Counted from the first letter of the stretch, positions 43,830 to 54,430 are shown. The stretch: DNA of 64,000 bases from Pseudohoeflea suaedae (GCF_004354915.1 NZ_SMSI01000001.1:1550001-1614000); one strand, 5' to 3'. Notes: generated from the sequence alone by a model not told the origin. A program made the numbers and translations.

Positions 43830-44896
43830 AGGCTCAGTGTTCCCTTGTAGGCCACGCCGGGCGCACCGGCTGCGCGGGTGCCGATCACGCCGAGACGGAC
43901 GACGCTTTCGCCCTCGCCGGTCAGAATGTCGGCGACCTTGCGCGCGTTCTCCTCGGAGACGACGACGATCATGCCCACGCCGCAATTGAAGGTGCGCAGC
44001 ATTTCCTTGGGCTCCACGCCGCCGGTCCGGGCCAGCCAGCCGAAGACGGCCGGTGCCTTGACGGCATCGAGATCGATCTCGGCGGAAAGTCCTTCGGGAA
44101 GCACCCGCGGGATGTTTTCGGGAAAGCCGCCGCCGGTTATGTGGGCGAGCGCCTTGATGGCACCTGTTTGGCGGATCGCCTTGAGGAGCGGCTTCACATA
44201 GATTTTCGTCGGCGCCAGCAGCGCTTCGGCGAGCGTGATCTCCGGATCGAACGGGGCCTTGTCGGCATAGGCGAGACCGGAGAGGCCGACGATCTTGCGC
44301 ACCAGCGAATAGCCGTTGGAGTGAACCCCGGAGGAGGCGAGGCCCAGGATGACGTCGCCCGCAGCCAGATCACCGGCGGGCAGCAGCTGGCCACGCTCGG
44401 CTGCGCCTACCGCGAAGCCTGCGAGGTCGTAGTCGCCAGCGGAATACATGCCCGGCATTTCCGCCGTTTCGCCGCCGATCAGAGCGCAGCCGGCCTGTTT
44501 GCAGCCCTCGGCAATGCCGCCCACGATATCGGCGCCCTGTGCGGGATCGAGCTTGCCGGTGGCAAAATAGTCGAGGAAGAACAGCGGTTCGGCGCCCTGG
44601 ACAACGAGATCGTTGACGCACATGGCGACGAGATCGATGCCCACCGTGTCGTGCTTGTCCGCTTCGATGGCGACTTTCAGCTTGGTGCCGACGCCGTCAT
44701 TGGCGGCGACGAGAACGGGATCGGTGAAACCGGCAGCCTTGAGATCGAACAGGCCGCCGAAACCGCCGATTTCTCCGTCGGCGCCCGGGCGGCGGGTCGA
44801 TTTGACCAGCGGCTTGATGCGATTGACCAGTTCGTTGCCCGCGTCGATATCGACCCCTGCATCGCTGTAGGTCAGGCCATTGCCCTTGCTGCTCAT
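43826..44896 (-). CDS. purM: Phosphoribosylformylglycinamidine cyclo-ligase
   Basis: This 356-residue enzyme (AIR synthetase) closes the imidazole ring in purine synthesis with ATP. The N-terminal [45 protein letters not shown] and [11 protein letters not shown] are canonical. The ATG at 44896 is preferred over a longer in-frame reading because it gives the family's normal N-terminus. It is coupled to purN by a 4-base overlap. Confidence 0.96.
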   Translation of the reverse strand: MSSKGNGLTYSDAGVDIDAGNELVNRIKPLVKSTRRPGADGEIGGFGGLFDLKAAGFTDPVLVAANDGVGTKLKVAIEADKHDTVGIDLVAMCVNDLVVQGAEPLFFLDYFATGKLDPAQGADIVGGIAEGCKQAGCALIGGETAEMPGMYSAGDYDLAGFAVGAAERGQLLPAGDLAAGDVILGLASSGVHSNGYSLVRKIVGLSGLAYADKAPFDPEITLAEALLAPTKIYVKPLLKAIRQTGAIKALAHITGGGFPENIPRVLPEGLSAEIDLDAVKAPAVFGWLARTGGVEPKEMLRTFNCGVGMIVVVSEENARKVADILTGEGESVVRLGVIGTRAAGAPGVAYKGTLSL

Positions 44897-45140
44897 CCGC
44901 CGGCACCCTCTTTCGCAATTTGTCCTTGCCCGGCGGGCGGTCCGGCCCGCAGCGGGTATCTGCCCGCGAAATCGCATTTTGGCGGCATATGCGCAAGCCG
45001 CTATTCCCTCGGTCATCGGGTATCCACACCCGCACATGCACGTAAAACCGCCACCGGCTTGCAAATCGGACGGGGCTCGACGAACTAGAGTCTGCTATGA
45101 GCGAGGGAGAATTGCGATAACGGAGGCAGTGCTAGCGGCG

Positions 45141-45677
45141 ATGACCTGGCCGAATTTCATCACCATGGGTCGCCTTGTTCTCGTTCCGGTGTTCATTCTC
45201 GCAATGCTCGACGGCGAGACGGAATGGGCGTTTTTGGTATTCCTGATTGCCGGCATCTCCGATGCGGTCGACGGCTATCTCGCCCGCAAATTCCGGCAGG
45301 TCAGTCAGCTCGGCACCTATCTCGACCCGATCGCCGACAAGCTTCTGCTGGTCAGCGGCTTCATCACGCTCGGCTATCTCGGTGAAATCCCGAGCTGGCT
45401 GGTGGTGCTGGTGGTGTCGCGTGACGTGCTGATCGTCGGTGCGGTGCTGATCTCGCACCTGATGTCGCAGCCGGTGGAGGTCCGTCCGATCTTCGTCTCC
45501 AAGATGACCACCACCATCCAGATCGTCCTGGTAGCGGTGGCCCTTGCCGATCAGGCCGGGCTATCGGAATTGTCGGCGATCCTTTTCTGGCTCGGTCTGG
45601 GAACGGCGGCCTTGACCACAGCTTCCGCGGCAGCCTATCTCCGCACCTGGATGCGGCATATGGCAGAGACGAGCTAG
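45141..45677 (+). CDS. CDP-alcohol phosphatidyltransferase family protein
   Basis: This protein of about 178 residues has the complete CDP-alcohol signature DAVDGYLARKFRQVSQLGTYLDPIADKLLL and four or five hydrophobic segments. MTWPNFITMGRLVLVPVF is a normal family start, so the ATG at 45141 is preferred; a GTG at 45129 is too near GGAGG. It is a paralogue of pgsA at 28968. It may make another phospholipid, for example act as a second PG-phosphate synthase or cardiolipin-type enzyme. Context with PerM and HdaA is common in rhizobia. Confidence 0.85.
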   Translation: MTWPNFITMGRLVLVPVFILAMLDGETEWAFLVFLIAGISDAVDGYLARKFRQVSQLGTYLDPIADKLLLVSGFITLGYLGEIPSWLVVLVVSRDVLIVGAVLISHLMSQPVEVRPIFVSKMTTTIQIVLVAVALADQAGLSELSAILFWLGLGTAALTTASAAAYLRTWMRHMAETS

Positions 45678-45737
45678 ACAGACGGTGTCATCCACGTCAT
45701 CTGTCATGTCAGCGCCGCCGAAACAGGAGTGCGATGC

Positions 45738-46862
45738 ATGACGACCCACGTAGATCGCGCGGCGCTGCGCAGGCAGATATTTTTCTGGCTGATCGCCTTG
45801 GCGATGTTCGCCTTCTTTCTCTACGTCTTCTCGTCGATCCTGCTGCCCTTCGTGGCCGGCATGGCGCTGGGGTATTTTCTCGATCCGGTGGCCGACCGCC
45901 TGCAGAAGCTTGGCATGAGCCGGCTCGCCGCCACGGCGCTCATCCTGCTTGTCTTCGTCGTGATGTTCATCGCGAGCTTCATCATCATCATCCCGCTGCT
46001 CGTCACCCAGGCCGCCGATTTCGCTTCGAAGGTGCCGGGCTATTTCGAGAACCTCCAGCACCTGGTCACGACCTCGGCGCACGACTACATGCCCGACTGG
46101 CTTGCCGGCCAGATCGAGGGCATGAAGAATTCCTTCTCCGGATTGATCAAGGAAGGCGCCGGGTTCCTCGGCTCCGTCCTCCAGCAGATCTGGAATTCCG
46201 GCAAGTCCATTGTCGACGTCGTCGCCCTTCTGGTGGTCACCCCCGTCGTTGCCTTCTACCTGCTTCTCGACTGGGACGACATGGTGGCCAAGATCGACGC
46301 CTGGATCCCGCGCGATCACGTCGACACGGTGCGTGAACTCGCCAGGCGCATCGACCGCACGGTGGCCGGCTTCATTCGCGGGCAGGGCACTGTCTGCATG
46401 GTGCTGGGGCTGTTCTACGGCATCGCGCTGTCGATCGCCGGGCTCAATTTCGGCCTGCTGATCGGCCTGTTCGCCGGTCTGATCAGCTTCATTCCCTATG
46501 TCGGCTCGACGATCGGCCTCGTGCTCGCCTTCGGCGTGGCGCTGGTCCAGTTCTGGCCCGACTACATCATGATCGGCGTGGTTCTCGGGATTTTCTTCAT
46601 CGGCCAGTTCCTCGAAGGCAATATCCTCCAGCCGCGTCTGGTCGGCTCCTCGGTGGGGCTTCATCCGGTCTGGTTGATGTTTGCGCTCTTCGCCTTCGGT
46701 GCGCTGTTCGGCTTCGTCGGCATGCTGGTGGCCGTTCCAGCGGCAGCAGCCCTCGGTGTATTGGTCCGTTTCGCCCTTGAAAAATATCTCGACAGTGATC
46801 TTTATCACGGCCAGTCGCGTCAGCTTCTGGTCACCGAGACCAAGCGTGACGACGCGATCTGA
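45738..46862 (+). CDS. AI-2E/PerM family membrane protein
   Basis: This 374-residue protein has seven or eight hydrophobic segments: two at the N-terminus, a soluble amphipathic stretch (about 90-150) and the conserved C-terminal core with GLLIGLFAGLISFIPYVGSTIG and FFIGQFLEGNILQPRLVG, the family signatures. AGGAG lies 8 bases before the ATG at 45738, which is favoured over a GTG 9 bases upstream. Transport function is unproven; in several bacteria this gene lies next to purM or hda. Confidence 0.9.
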   Translation: MTTHVDRAALRRQIFFWLIALAMFAFFLYVFSSILLPFVAGMALGYFLDPVADRLQKLGMSRLAATALILLVFVVMFIASFIIIIPLLVTQAADFASKVPGYFENLQHLVTTSAHDYMPDWLAGQIEGMKNSFSGLIKEGAGFLGSVLQQIWNSGKSIVDVVALLVVTPVVAFYLLLDWDDMVAKIDAWIPRDHVDTVRELARRIDRTVAGFIRGQGTVCMVLGLFYGIALSIAGLNFGLLIGLFAGLISFIPYVGSTIGLVLAFGVALVQFWPDYIMIGVVLGIFFIGQFLEGNILQPRLVGSSVGLHPVWLMFALFAFGALFGFVGMLVAVPAAAALGVLVRFALEKYLDSDLYHGQSRQLLVTETKRDDAI

Positions 46863-46882
46863 CGAGGAAAGCGCCGCGCCCC

Positions 46883-47587
46883 ATGCCGCACAGTTCGAAA
46901 CAGGGACAGATCCCGCTCAATTTCGGTCACCAGCCCTCGGCTGGCCGTGAGGATCTCATCGTGTCGGACCGGCTGGACGCGGTCATAAGCCTGATCGATC
47001 GCTGGCCGGACTGGCCGTCGCCGGTCGTCATCGTGGCCGGCCCGACCGGGTCGGGAAAGTCGCATCTGGCATCGGTCTGGGCGGAGCAATCGGGTGCGGT
47101 TCCCGTTCTCGTTGACAGGCCCGATGCGGTGACGCTGGAACTCGCCGCCGCCGGTCCGGTGCTGGTCGAGGATGTCGATCGCATCGGCTTCGACGATACC
47201 GCGCTTTTCCATCTCATCAACGCGGTGCGCCAGAACGGCACCACGCTGATGATGACGAGCCGGCTCTGGCCCGCGGCCTGGAACGTCAGGCTCCCCGACC
47301 TTGCCTCGCGCCTGAAGGCCGCGACCACGGTGGAAATCGGCGAGCCTGACGACGAACTGCTGGCGCAGGTGCTGGTCAAGCTTTTCGCCGACCGCCAGAT
47401 CGTGCCGGACGAGCGGGTTGTATCCTACCTCGTCTCACGCATGGAACGCTCGCTCGATGCGGCCTGTCGCATCGTTGCCCGCCTCGACGATCTGGCCCTT
47501 TCCCGGCAATCGAAGATCTCCCGCCAGCTGGCTTCGGAAGTCCTCGCCGAATTCGAAGGCGGGATTTCCGACGCCTCATTGTCATAG
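46883..47587 (+). CDS. hdaA: DnaA regulatory inactivator HdaA
   Basis: This 234-residue AAA+ protein resembles Hda, which with the loaded beta clamp triggers ATP hydrolysis by DnaA to prevent re-initiation. It has a likely clamp-binding QIPLNF at residues 9-14, Walker A GPTGSGKSHL and a Walker B-like LVEDVDR. The DNA-binding domain of DnaA is missing, as in Hda. It lies 20 bases after the PerM gene and upstream of ppk1. Confidence 0.9.
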   Translation: MPHSSKQGQIPLNFGHQPSAGREDLIVSDRLDAVISLIDRWPDWPSPVVIVAGPTGSGKSHLASVWAEQSGAVPVLVDRPDAVTLELAAAGPVLVEDVDRIGFDDTALFHLINAVRQNGTTLMMTSRLWPAAWNVRLPDLASRLKAATTVEIGEPDDELLAQVLVKLFADRQIVPDERVVSYLVSRMERSLDAACRIVARLDDLALSRQSKISRQLASEVLAEFEGGISDASLS

Positions 47588-47662
47588 TTTTCTGATCTAT
47601 CTCTGCGAATCGATCCCGGGCTGCCGCTGGACAGGACGGCCCATTAAAGGAATGCTACGGCA

Positions 47663-49921
47663 ATGAACGAGATGAGCGAAACCCCGCAAAACCCGACCGT
47701 CGATACCAAGGCGCCCGAGACCCCCGAGATCAGGGTCCCGGAGACGAAGTCGCTGATCAAGCCGACGCCGGAAACCCCGGACAACGACCTGCTCGACAGC
47801 CCGGACCGTTTCGTCAATCGCGAATTCTCCTGGCTGCAGTTCAACCGGCGTGTTCTCGAGGAGACGCTCAACGAGAACCATCCGCTGCTCGAACGCGTCC
47901 GTTTTCTCTCGATTTCGGCCACCAACCTGGACGAATTCTTCATGGTCCGCGTTGCCGGTCTCGAGGGGCAGGTGCGCCAGAGCATCGCAACCCGGTCCGC
48001 CGACGGCCTCAATCCCGCCGAACAGCTCGACCGTATCCTGGGCGAGGTCGACGGGCTTCAGCTCGAGCAGCAGGCTTCGCTTGCGGTCCTCCAGCAATAT
48101 CTGTCGTCGGAGAACATTCATTTCGTCCGCCCGGCGCAGCTGGAGGACGAGGACAAGGCGTTGGTGGAAGAAACCTTCCTCCAGTCGATCTTCCCGGTGC
48201 TGACGCCGCTGTCCATCGACCCGGCGCATCCGTTCCCCTTCATTCCCAATCTGGGCTTCTCGATCTGCCTGCAGCTGGAACGGCGCAAGGGACGCGAGCC
48301 GATGACGGCCCTCGTGCGTCTTCCGGTCGCCCTCGATCGCTTTCTGCGCCTGCCCGACACCGATACCGGCGTGATCCGCTTCATCACGCTCGAAGACGTC
48401 GTTTCGATGTTCATCGAACGGCTCTATCCCGGTTATGAGGTCAAGGGGTCCGGTACCTTCCGCATCATCCGCGACAGCGATATCGAACTCGAGGAAGAGG
48501 CCGAGGACCTGGTGCGGTACTTCGAGACCGCGCTCAAGCGCCGCCGGCGTGGCTCGGTGATCCGCATCGAGTTCGATTCCGAGATCCCGCAGTCGTTGCG
48601 TGAATTCGTCGTCCATGAGCTCAATGTCCCGGAGAATCGGGTGGCCGTGCTGCCGGGGCTACTGGCGCTCGACACCTTGTCGGAGATCTGCAAGGCGCCG
48701 CGCGACGACCTGAAATTCGAATCCTACAATGCCCGCTTCCCCGAGCGCATCCGCGAACATGCCGGCGACACGCTGGCCGCGATCCGGGAGAAGGATCTGG
48801 TCATCCATCATCCCTACGAATCCTTCGATGCGGTGGTGCAGTTCCTTTTTCAGGCCGCGCGCGATCCCGAAGTCCTCGCCATCAAGCAGACGCTCTACCG
48901 GACCTCGAACGACAGCCCCATCGTCCGGGCGCTGATCGACGCGGCCGAAGCCGGCAAATCGGTGACGGCTCTGGTCGAGCTCAAGGCGCGCTTTGACGAG
49001 GAAGCCAACATCCGCTGGGCACGCGATCTCGAGCGCGCCGGGGTGCAGGTGGTCTTCGGCTTCGTGGAGCTCAAGACCCACGCCAAGATGTCGCTGATCG
49101 TGCGCCGGGAGGAGGGCAAGCTCGTCTCCTACTGCCACCTGGGCACCGGCAACTACCACCCTGTCACGGCCAAGATCTACACCGACCTGAGCTACTTCAC
49201 CTGCGACCCGGTGATTGCCCGCGACGTCTCGCGTGTGTTCAACTTCATCACCGGTTACGGCGAACCGGAAGGGCTCGAGAAGCTTGCTGTGTCGCCGATC
49301 AATCTGCGCCCGCGCATCCTCGACAATATCGAGGCCGAAATCCGCCATGCGAAATCGGGGCGTCCGGCTGCCATCTGGATGAAGATGAACTCGCTGGTCG
49401 ACCCGCAGATCATCGACGCGCTCTACCGGGCATCGATCGCCGGTGTCGAGGTCGAACTCGTGGTGCGCGGCATCTGCTGCCTGCGCCCGCAGGTTCCCGG
49501 CCTGTCCGAAACGATCCACGTCAAGTCGATCATCGGCCGTTTCCTCGAGCACTCCCGCATCTATTGCTTCGGTAACGGCCACGGCCTGCCGTCGAAACAG
49601 GCGCTGGTCTATATCGGGTCGGCGGACCTGATGCCGCGCAATCTCGACCGGCGTGTCGAAACACTCGTGCCGATCACCAACCAGACTGTTCACGAGCAGA
49701 TCCTCTCCCAGATCATGCTCGGCAACGTCATCGACAATCAGCAGAGCTACGAAATCCTGCCCGATGGCACCTCGCGTCGCATCGTCGCCGAAGAAGGCGA
49801 GGAACCTTTCAATGCACAGCATTATTTCATGACCAACCCGAGCCTTTCCGGCCGCGGGGAAGCCCTTAAATCCAATGCTCCGAGGCTGATTGCGCGGCGC
49901 GTGTCTCATCCCGAACGCTAG
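47663..49921 (+). CDS. ppk1: Polyphosphate kinase 1
   Basis: This 752-residue enzyme makes polyphosphate from ATP. It carries the N-terminal domain with [19 protein letters not shown], the ATP-binding core with [42 protein letters not shown], and [17 protein letters not shown], whose His is the phosphorylated residue. [16 protein letters not shown] is the second conserved His block. Its N-terminus is extended by about 45 Pro- and acid-rich residues. It is followed by ppx, the usual pair. Confidence 0.96.
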   Translation: MNEMSETPQNPTVDTKAPETPEIRVPETKSLIKPTPETPDNDLLDSPDRFVNREFSWLQFNRRVLEETLNENHPLLERVRFLSISATNLDEFFMVRVAGLEGQVRQSIATRSADGLNPAEQLDRILGEVDGLQLEQQASLAVLQQYLSSENIHFVRPAQLEDEDKALVEETFLQSIFPVLTPLSIDPAHPFPFIPNLGFSICLQLERRKGREPMTALVRLPVALDRFLRLPDTDTGVIRFITLEDVVSMFIERLYPGYEVKGSGTFRIIRDSDIELEEEAEDLVRYFETALKRRRRGSVIRIEFDSEIPQSLREFVVHELNVPENRVAVLPGLLALDTLSEICKAPRDDLKFESYNARFPERIREHAGDTLAAIREKDLVIHHPYESFDAVVQFLFQAARDPEVLAIKQTLYRTSNDSPIVRALIDAAEAGKSVTALVELKARFDEEANIRWARDLERAGVQVVFGFVELKTHAKMSLIVRREEGKLVSYCHLGTGNYHPVTAKIYTDLSYFTCDPVIARDVSRVFNFITGYGEPEGLEKLAVSPINLRPRILDNIEAEIRHAKSGRPAAIWMKMNSLVDPQIIDALYRASIAGVEVELVVRGICCLRPQVPGLSETIHVKSIIGRFLEHSRIYCFGNGHGLPSKQALVYIGSADLMPRNLDRRVETLVPITNQTVHEQILSQIMLGNVIDNQQSYEILPDGTSRRIVAEEGEEPFNAQHYFMTNPSLSGRGEALKSNAPRLIARRVSHPER

Positions 49922-49974
49922 AGCCGGCATTTTGCCCAGTTCAAGTTGCACCTGAAACGAACTAGTCTTCCTGC

Positions 49975-51501
49975 ATGATAGAAACTGAAGCCCATGGGCG
50001 AGCGCCGGGAACCTATCCCGTCTCCGTCGTCGACATTGGATCGAACTCCGTGCGTCTCGTCATCTACGAGGCGCTCAACCGTTCTCCCTCCGTCCTCTTC
50101 AACGAGAAGGTGCTGTGCGGTCTGGGCAAGGGCCTCGCCTCCGGCAACCGGATGGACGAGGAGGCAATCAGCCGCGCGATCGATGCTCTCCGCCGGTTCC
50201 GGGCGCTCTCCGATCAGGCGCGTGCGATGGAAATCCATGTTCTCGCGACGGCTGCGGCGCGCGAAGCGGAAAACGGCGCCTCATTCATCGAGGCCGCCGA
50301 GGAGGCGATAGGCTGCGAGATCCGCGTGCTGACAGGCGTCGAGGAGGCTCGTTTCTCCGCGCTCGGCATCATCAGCGGCTTTCACAATCCCGACGGTATC
50401 GCCGGCGATCTCGGCGGCGGATCGCTGGAACTGGTCGATGTGCGCGGGCGTGATTATTCGGGCGGCATCACCCTGCCGCTCGGCGGTCTGCGGCTGTCGG
50501 AACTCTCCGGCGGTTCGATCACCAAGGCACGGACAATCGCGCGCACGCATCTTAGAAAGGCGGAACTGCTCAAGGGCGGGGTGGGGCGAACCTTCTATTC
50601 GGTCGGCGGCACCTGGCGAAACATCGCCAAGCTTCATATGGAGATGAGCGGCTACCCGCTGCACATGATGCAGGCCTACGAGATCCCGCTCGATGAGGCG
50701 CTCGAGTTTCTCGCGAAGGTCGCGCGGATGAAGCCGAACCGCGACGAGGAACTCAAGAAGATCTCTCGCAACCGCCGCGCGCTCCTGCCTTTCGGCGCGG
50801 TAGCGCTGCAGGAGCTCATGGAGATCATGAAACCCCAGAAGCTGTCGTTCTCCGCCCTTGGTGTGCGCGAGGGCTATCTCTACTCGCTTCTGCCGGAGGA
50901 GGACGCGGTTCAGGACTCGCTGCTTGCGGCCTCGAACGTGCTGGCCAACCTGCGTGCCCGCTCGCCCCGCCATGCCCGGGAACTTGCCGAATGGACGGGG
51001 AAGATGTTCGAGGTCTTCGGCATAGAGGAGACCGAGGACGACGCGCGCTATCGTCAGGCGGCCTGCCTGCTGGCCGACATATCCTGGCGCGCCCATCCGG
51101 ATTATCGCGGCCTGCAGGCGCTCAACATCATCGCCCACTCGACCCTCTCCGGCATCAGCCACGCCGGCCGCGCCTATATCGCGCTCGCCAATTACTACCG
51201 CTTCGAGGGGCTCAACGACGACGGCTCGTCCCGCTCGCTCGCAACCATCGCCACCCCGCGCTATGTCGAATTCGCCAAGCTGCTGGGCGGGATGCTGCGC
51301 GTGATCTATCTCTGCTCGGCCTCGATGGACGGTGTGGTGCCCCGCCTGAAGTTCGAGCGCGCCGAACCGGGCGACGAGAATGCGGAAATCTACTTCACCT
51401 TGCCCCGGGACATGGCCAATTTCCTCGGTGAGCGCGTCGAGGGGCGGCTCAACCAGCTCTCGAAACTGACCGGAAAGAAACTCGCCATCAGGCTGGGGTG
51501 A
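49975..51501 (+). CDS. ppx: Exopolyphosphatase (Ppx/GppA family)
   Basis: This 508-residue hydrolase has the actin-fold motifs VVDIGSNSVRLVIYE and GDLGGGSLELVDV, and a C-terminal HD-like domain (about 310-508) with WRAHPDYRGLQALNIIAHS. It removes phosphate from polyP ends or from pppGpp. It lies 53 bases after ppk1 on the same strand, so synthesis and breakdown of polyP are probably co-regulated. Confidence 0.94.
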   Translation: MIETEAHGRAPGTYPVSVVDIGSNSVRLVIYEALNRSPSVLFNEKVLCGLGKGLASGNRMDEEAISRAIDALRRFRALSDQARAMEIHVLATAAAREAENGASFIEAAEEAIGCEIRVLTGVEEARFSALGIISGFHNPDGIAGDLGGGSLELVDVRGRDYSGGITLPLGGLRLSELSGGSITKARTIARTHLRKAELLKGGVGRTFYSVGGTWRNIAKLHMEMSGYPLHMMQAYEIPLDEALEFLAKVARMKPNRDEELKKISRNRRALLPFGAVALQELMEIMKPQKLSFSALGVREGYLYSLLPEEDAVQDSLLAASNVLANLRARSPRHARELAEWTGKMFEVFGIEETEDDARYRQAACLLADISWRAHPDYRGLQALNIIAHSTLSGISHAGRAYIALANYYRFEGLNDDGSSRSLATIATPRYVEFAKLLGGMLRVIYLCSASMDGVVPRLKFERAEPGDENAEIYFTLPRDMANFLGERVEGRLNQLSKLTGKKLAIRLG

Positions 51502-51526
51502 GGGCGAGTCCCGGGTTTCTCGCTCC

Positions 51527-51886
51527 TCAATCCTCCACGATAGGCTCGAAGAAGCCCCACATCATCCGCTTGCCGTCGAAAGGCATGTTCGAAGGATCGG
51601 AGCCCAGTTCGGTCTCGAAGTCCTTCATCGAGGCGTCCATGCCGCTCTGGGATGTCGCCTTGTCCGGCCAGACGATCCAGGAGAAGACCACGGTTTCGTC
51701 CTCTTCGAGTTTTACCGCCAGCGGGAACGAGGTCACCTTGCCGTCGGGCACGTCGTCGCCCCAGCATTCGAAGACACTGAGCGCGCCGTGCTTCTTGAAG
51801 ATGCGCGACCCCATTTCGGCCATCTCGGTATATTTCGCCTTGTTGGCATTCGGTACCGGCAACAGAAATCCCTGGACGTAAGCCAT
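51527..51886 (-). CDS. DUF1428 domain-containing protein
   Basis: This 119-residue protein matches DUF1428 over its whole length (MAYVQGFLLPVPNANK start, KFE-type acidic core and WPDKA). It is a ferredoxin-like small protein of unknown function that often neighbours VOC and SRPBCC genes. It is the last gene of the TetR-led minus-strand operon, one base after the VOC gene. Confidence 0.9.
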   Translation of the reverse strand: MAYVQGFLLPVPNANKAKYTEMAEMGSRIFKKHGALSVFECWGDDVPDGKVTSFPLAVKLEEDETVVFSWIVWPDKATSQSGMDASMKDFETELGSDPSNMPFDGKRMMWGFFEPIVED

Positions 51887-51887
51887 T

Positions 51888-52796
51888 CTACTCTCCCTTT
51901 GCTGCGGCTTTGGCTGCCGCGATGTCGATCCTGCTCATTTTCATCATCGCCTCCATGGCCCGCGAAGCCGCCTCCTTGTCCGGCTGCGAGAAGAGGGCGA
52001 TCACTTCGGTGGAGACGACCTGCCACGAGAAGCCGAAACGGTCCTTGAGCCAGCCGCAGGGGCCATGCTCGCCGCCGCCTTCCACCAGCCTTTCCCAATA
52101 ATGGTCGATCTCGTCCTGGCTGTGACAGCCGATCGTCAGCGATCCGCCTTCATCGAAACCGAACTTGTGATCCATCGCGCTGTCCATCGCCATCAGGCCG
52201 GTGCCTGCAATCCTGGCGCGTCCGTGATTGATCGAGCCTGCCGGCTCGCCGGACGCTTCCGGATAGTCATTGGTCAGCTCGACCTGCGAATCCGGAAAGA
52301 CGTCCGCGTAGAAATTGAGGGCTTCCCGCGCGCGGCCCGCGACCTTTCCGGTAAACATCAGCATCGGGGTGACCGGCCGGACGTCCTCGCCGCCCATCGG
52401 GAGCGAGATCTCCCACGAGACGCCGAAACGGTCGTTGCACCATCCGAAGAGTTCGCTCCACTCGTAGCTGTCGAGCGGCATCAGCACCTCGCCGCCCTCG
52501 GAAAGGCCTTTCCAGATGCGCTCGACGTCGCTGCGGTTGTCCATCTGCACGAAGAGCGAGAGTGCCGGGGATGGCTTGAAGATCGGCCCGGCATTGATGG
52601 CATGGAGCCGGTAGCCGAGAATTTCGTAGCTTGCCACCATCACCTGGCCGGCCGGCTGGCCATGGACGTCGCAACCCGCCTCGCTGTAGCGCGAGATATT
52701 GGTGATCGTCCCGCCGAACAGTTCCGTATGGAACCGCGCGACCTGTTCCGCCTGTCCGTCGAACCAGAAGAACGGTGCGATTTTCTGGGCTTCCAT
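51888..52796 (-). CDS. Double VOC-domain (PhnB-like) protein
   Basis: This 302-residue protein is a tandem of two VOC domains (about 5-150 and 155-290), each with FFW/MLMF, aromatic FHTELFGG or FYADVFPDS, and a DRFGVSWE / DRFGFSWQ end. This is the PhnB or 3-demethylubiquinone-methyltransferase-like group. It is probably a metal-binding dioxygenase- or glyoxalase-like fold; no activity can be assigned. It lies one base after the single VOC gene. Confidence 0.88.
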   Translation of the reverse strand: MEAQKIAPFFWFDGQAEQVARFHTELFGGTITNISRYSEAGCDVHGQPAGQVMVASYEILGYRLHAINAGPIFKPSPALSLFVQMDNRSDVERIWKGLSEGGEVLMPLDSYEWSELFGWCNDRFGVSWEISLPMGGEDVRPVTPMLMFTGKVAGRAREALNFYADVFPDSQVELTNDYPEASGEPAGSINHGRARIAGTGLMAMDSAMDHKFGFDEGGSLTIGCHSQDEIDHYWERLVEGGGEHGPCGWLKDRFGFSWQVVSTEVIALFSQPDKEAASRAMEAMMKMSRIDIAAAKAAAKGE

Positions 52797-52797
52797 C

Positions 52798-53298
52798 TCA
52801 GGCCTCCCTTGCGGGCATGTCGCCGCAGCCTTCGTCCGCCTCCGCCATCGCTCCCGCCTGCATTTCGTCGGGCGTCGGGTCGAAGATATGGGTCGCGAAC
52901 GACCAGACGTGACCGAAGGGATCGCGCATCATGGCAAAGCGATCGCCCCAGAACTGGTTGGCCGCCGGCATCGTCACCGTACCTCCGGCGTCTTGCGCCC
53001 TGGCGACGAAATCGTCCACGTTCCTGACATAGACATGCATCGAAACCGGGCTGCCGCCATATTCGAGCGGCCCTTTCATGCCATAGGCAAGGTTTTCGTC
53101 GACCAGCATGATCGACGATCCCTCGATCTCGATCATGGCGTTCATGATCTTGCCGTTGGGACCTGCAAATCGGCCCCTTTCCACGGCGCCGAATGCCCTG
53201 ACGTAGAAATCGATGGCTTCGGCCGCGCCACGGCAGATCAGATGCGGCGAGACGGGTTGCATGTTGTCGGGTTTGTAGCTGCTGGCGGGGGTCGGCAT
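52798..53298 (-). CDS. VOC family protein (PhnB-like)
   Basis: This 166-residue protein has one VOC domain with VSPHLICRGAAEAIDFYVRAFGA, SIMLVDE, VSMHVYVRNVDDFVARA and WGDRFAMMRDPFGHVWSF. The C-terminus has a Met- and Cys-rich tail (EADEGCGDMPA). GGAG lies before the ATG. It follows the SRPBCC gene by 38 bases in the TetR operon. Confidence 0.88.
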   Translation of the reverse strand: MPTPASSYKPDNMQPVSPHLICRGAAEAIDFYVRAFGAVERGRFAGPNGKIMNAMIEIEGSSIMLVDENLAYGMKGPLEYGGSPVSMHVYVRNVDDFVARAQDAGGTVTMPAANQFWGDRFAMMRDPFGHVWSFATHIFDPTPDEMQAGAMAEADEGCGDMPAREA

Positions 53299-53336
53299 GT
53301 CGGTTCTCCTCAGTACCGGGTCATAGTGCTTCTGGT

Positions 53337-53813
53337 TCAGTAATCGAGCGTCTTCGCAAGCGCCTCCAGCTGGTCGGCCGCGGCATTCCAGCCGTCATGA
53401 AACCCCATCTCCTCATGTCGCTTCTTGGCGTCTTCCGAAAAATGCCGGACGACGGCGCGGTAGCGCGTGGCGCCGCCCTCGTCGCTGAATGTCAATGTCG
53501 CGACAATGAAGGGATTGTCCGAAGGCTTGAACCCTTCAGTCATCGCGTCAGTAAAGACGAGCCTCTCGCCCGGGACGACCTCGAGATAGATGCCCGTGTT
53601 CGGGTGGGGGTTGCCATCCGGATCCTGCATGACGGTATTGAAACGGCCACCCGCCCGCACATCCACATCCGAGCTTTGCGTCGACCATGGGGCAGGGGTG
53701 AACCATTTGACGATCAGATCCGGCTCGGTCCAGCAGCGCCAGACGGCGGCGCGGGGTGCGTAGATCACGCGGTCGAGGACGAGTTCGCGGCTGGCGGGGA
53801 ATTCATGGTTCAT
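53337..53813 (-). CDS. SRPBCC (AHSA1-like) family protein
   Basis: This 158-residue START/Bet v1-like protein has the AHSA1 pattern: ELVLDRVIYAPRAAVWRCWTEPDLIVKWFTPAPW at the start and EEMGFHDGWNAAADQLEALA at the end. The fold has a hydrophobic pocket for small ligands. The ATG at 53813 overlaps the TetR stop (ATGA) and follows GGAGGAGA. It is the first target gene of the TetR regulator. Confidence 0.9.
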   Translation of the reverse strand: MNHEFPASRELVLDRVIYAPRAAVWRCWTEPDLIVKWFTPAPWSTQSSDVDVRAGGRFNTVMQDPDGNPHPNTGIYLEVVPGERLVFTDAMTEGFKPSDNPFIVATLTFSDEGGATRYRAVVRHFSEDAKKRHEEMGFHDGWNAAADQLEALAKTLDY

Positions 53814-54430
53814 TGGCGGATCTCCTCCGGAGTTGGTGTGTTGAACAACAGGCGGATGTAGCGGATCAGATGATCGATCGTATCGGCGGCAATCTCCGCC
53901 GAACCTCGGGCTTTTGCCATGATGAACGCGCCCTGCAGCACCGCCTGGGTGTGCAGCGCCAGGCTCTCGGCGGTTGTGCCGGTCACGCCGCAGGCTGCCA
54001 TGGCGGCCTGAATGTCGGGGACCAGCGTCATCGCGTGGCCGGTGATCGTGGCATCGCACGCCTGGCGGATGGCGGGGGCGCTGTCATAGGTTTCCTGCAC
54101 CATCGTGCCGACGAGGCAGGTGAATTCGGGAACCTCGCCGGCCAGCAGCAGCTTGCGAAACTCGAGATAAGCGATCAGCCGGTCGAACGGATCGGCGGGC
54201 TGGTGATAGGGGGCGTTTGCAAAGAGCTCGGAGGTCGTCTCGGCCCAGAAGCGGGCTGCCTCCACACCCAGATCCTCCTTGCTGCGGAAATGGTGGAAGA
54301 AGGCGCCCTTGGTCACACCGGCGCTGCGGCAGAGATCATCGATGCTGGTCGCGGAAAACCCCTTGGCGCGCACGACGTCCCGCGCCGCTTCCAGCAATCT
54401 CTCCCGGGCCTGGATATGTCTTCGAGCCAC
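53810..54430 (-). CDS. TetR/AcrR family regulator
   Basis: This protein of about 206 residues has a helix-turn-helix with SATSIDDLCRSAGVTKGAFFHHFRSKEDLG, a standard TetR pattern, and a helical C-terminal ligand domain. The GTG at 54430 is chosen: GAGGAG precedes it and a -10 element lies at 54454-54459, so the in-frame TTG at 54463 would sit upstream of transcription. Its stop overlaps the SRPBCC ATG. It probably represses its own operon. Confidence 0.9.
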   Translation of the reverse strand: MARRHIQARERLLEAARDVVRAKGFSATSIDDLCRSAGVTKGAFFHHFRSKEDLGVEAARFWAETTSELFANAPYHQPADPFDRLIAYLEFRKLLLAGEVPEFTCLVGTMVQETYDSAPAIRQACDATITGHAMTLVPDIQAAMAACGVTGTTAESLALHTQAVLQGAFIMAKARGSAEIAADTIDHLIRYIRLLFNTPTPEEIRQ

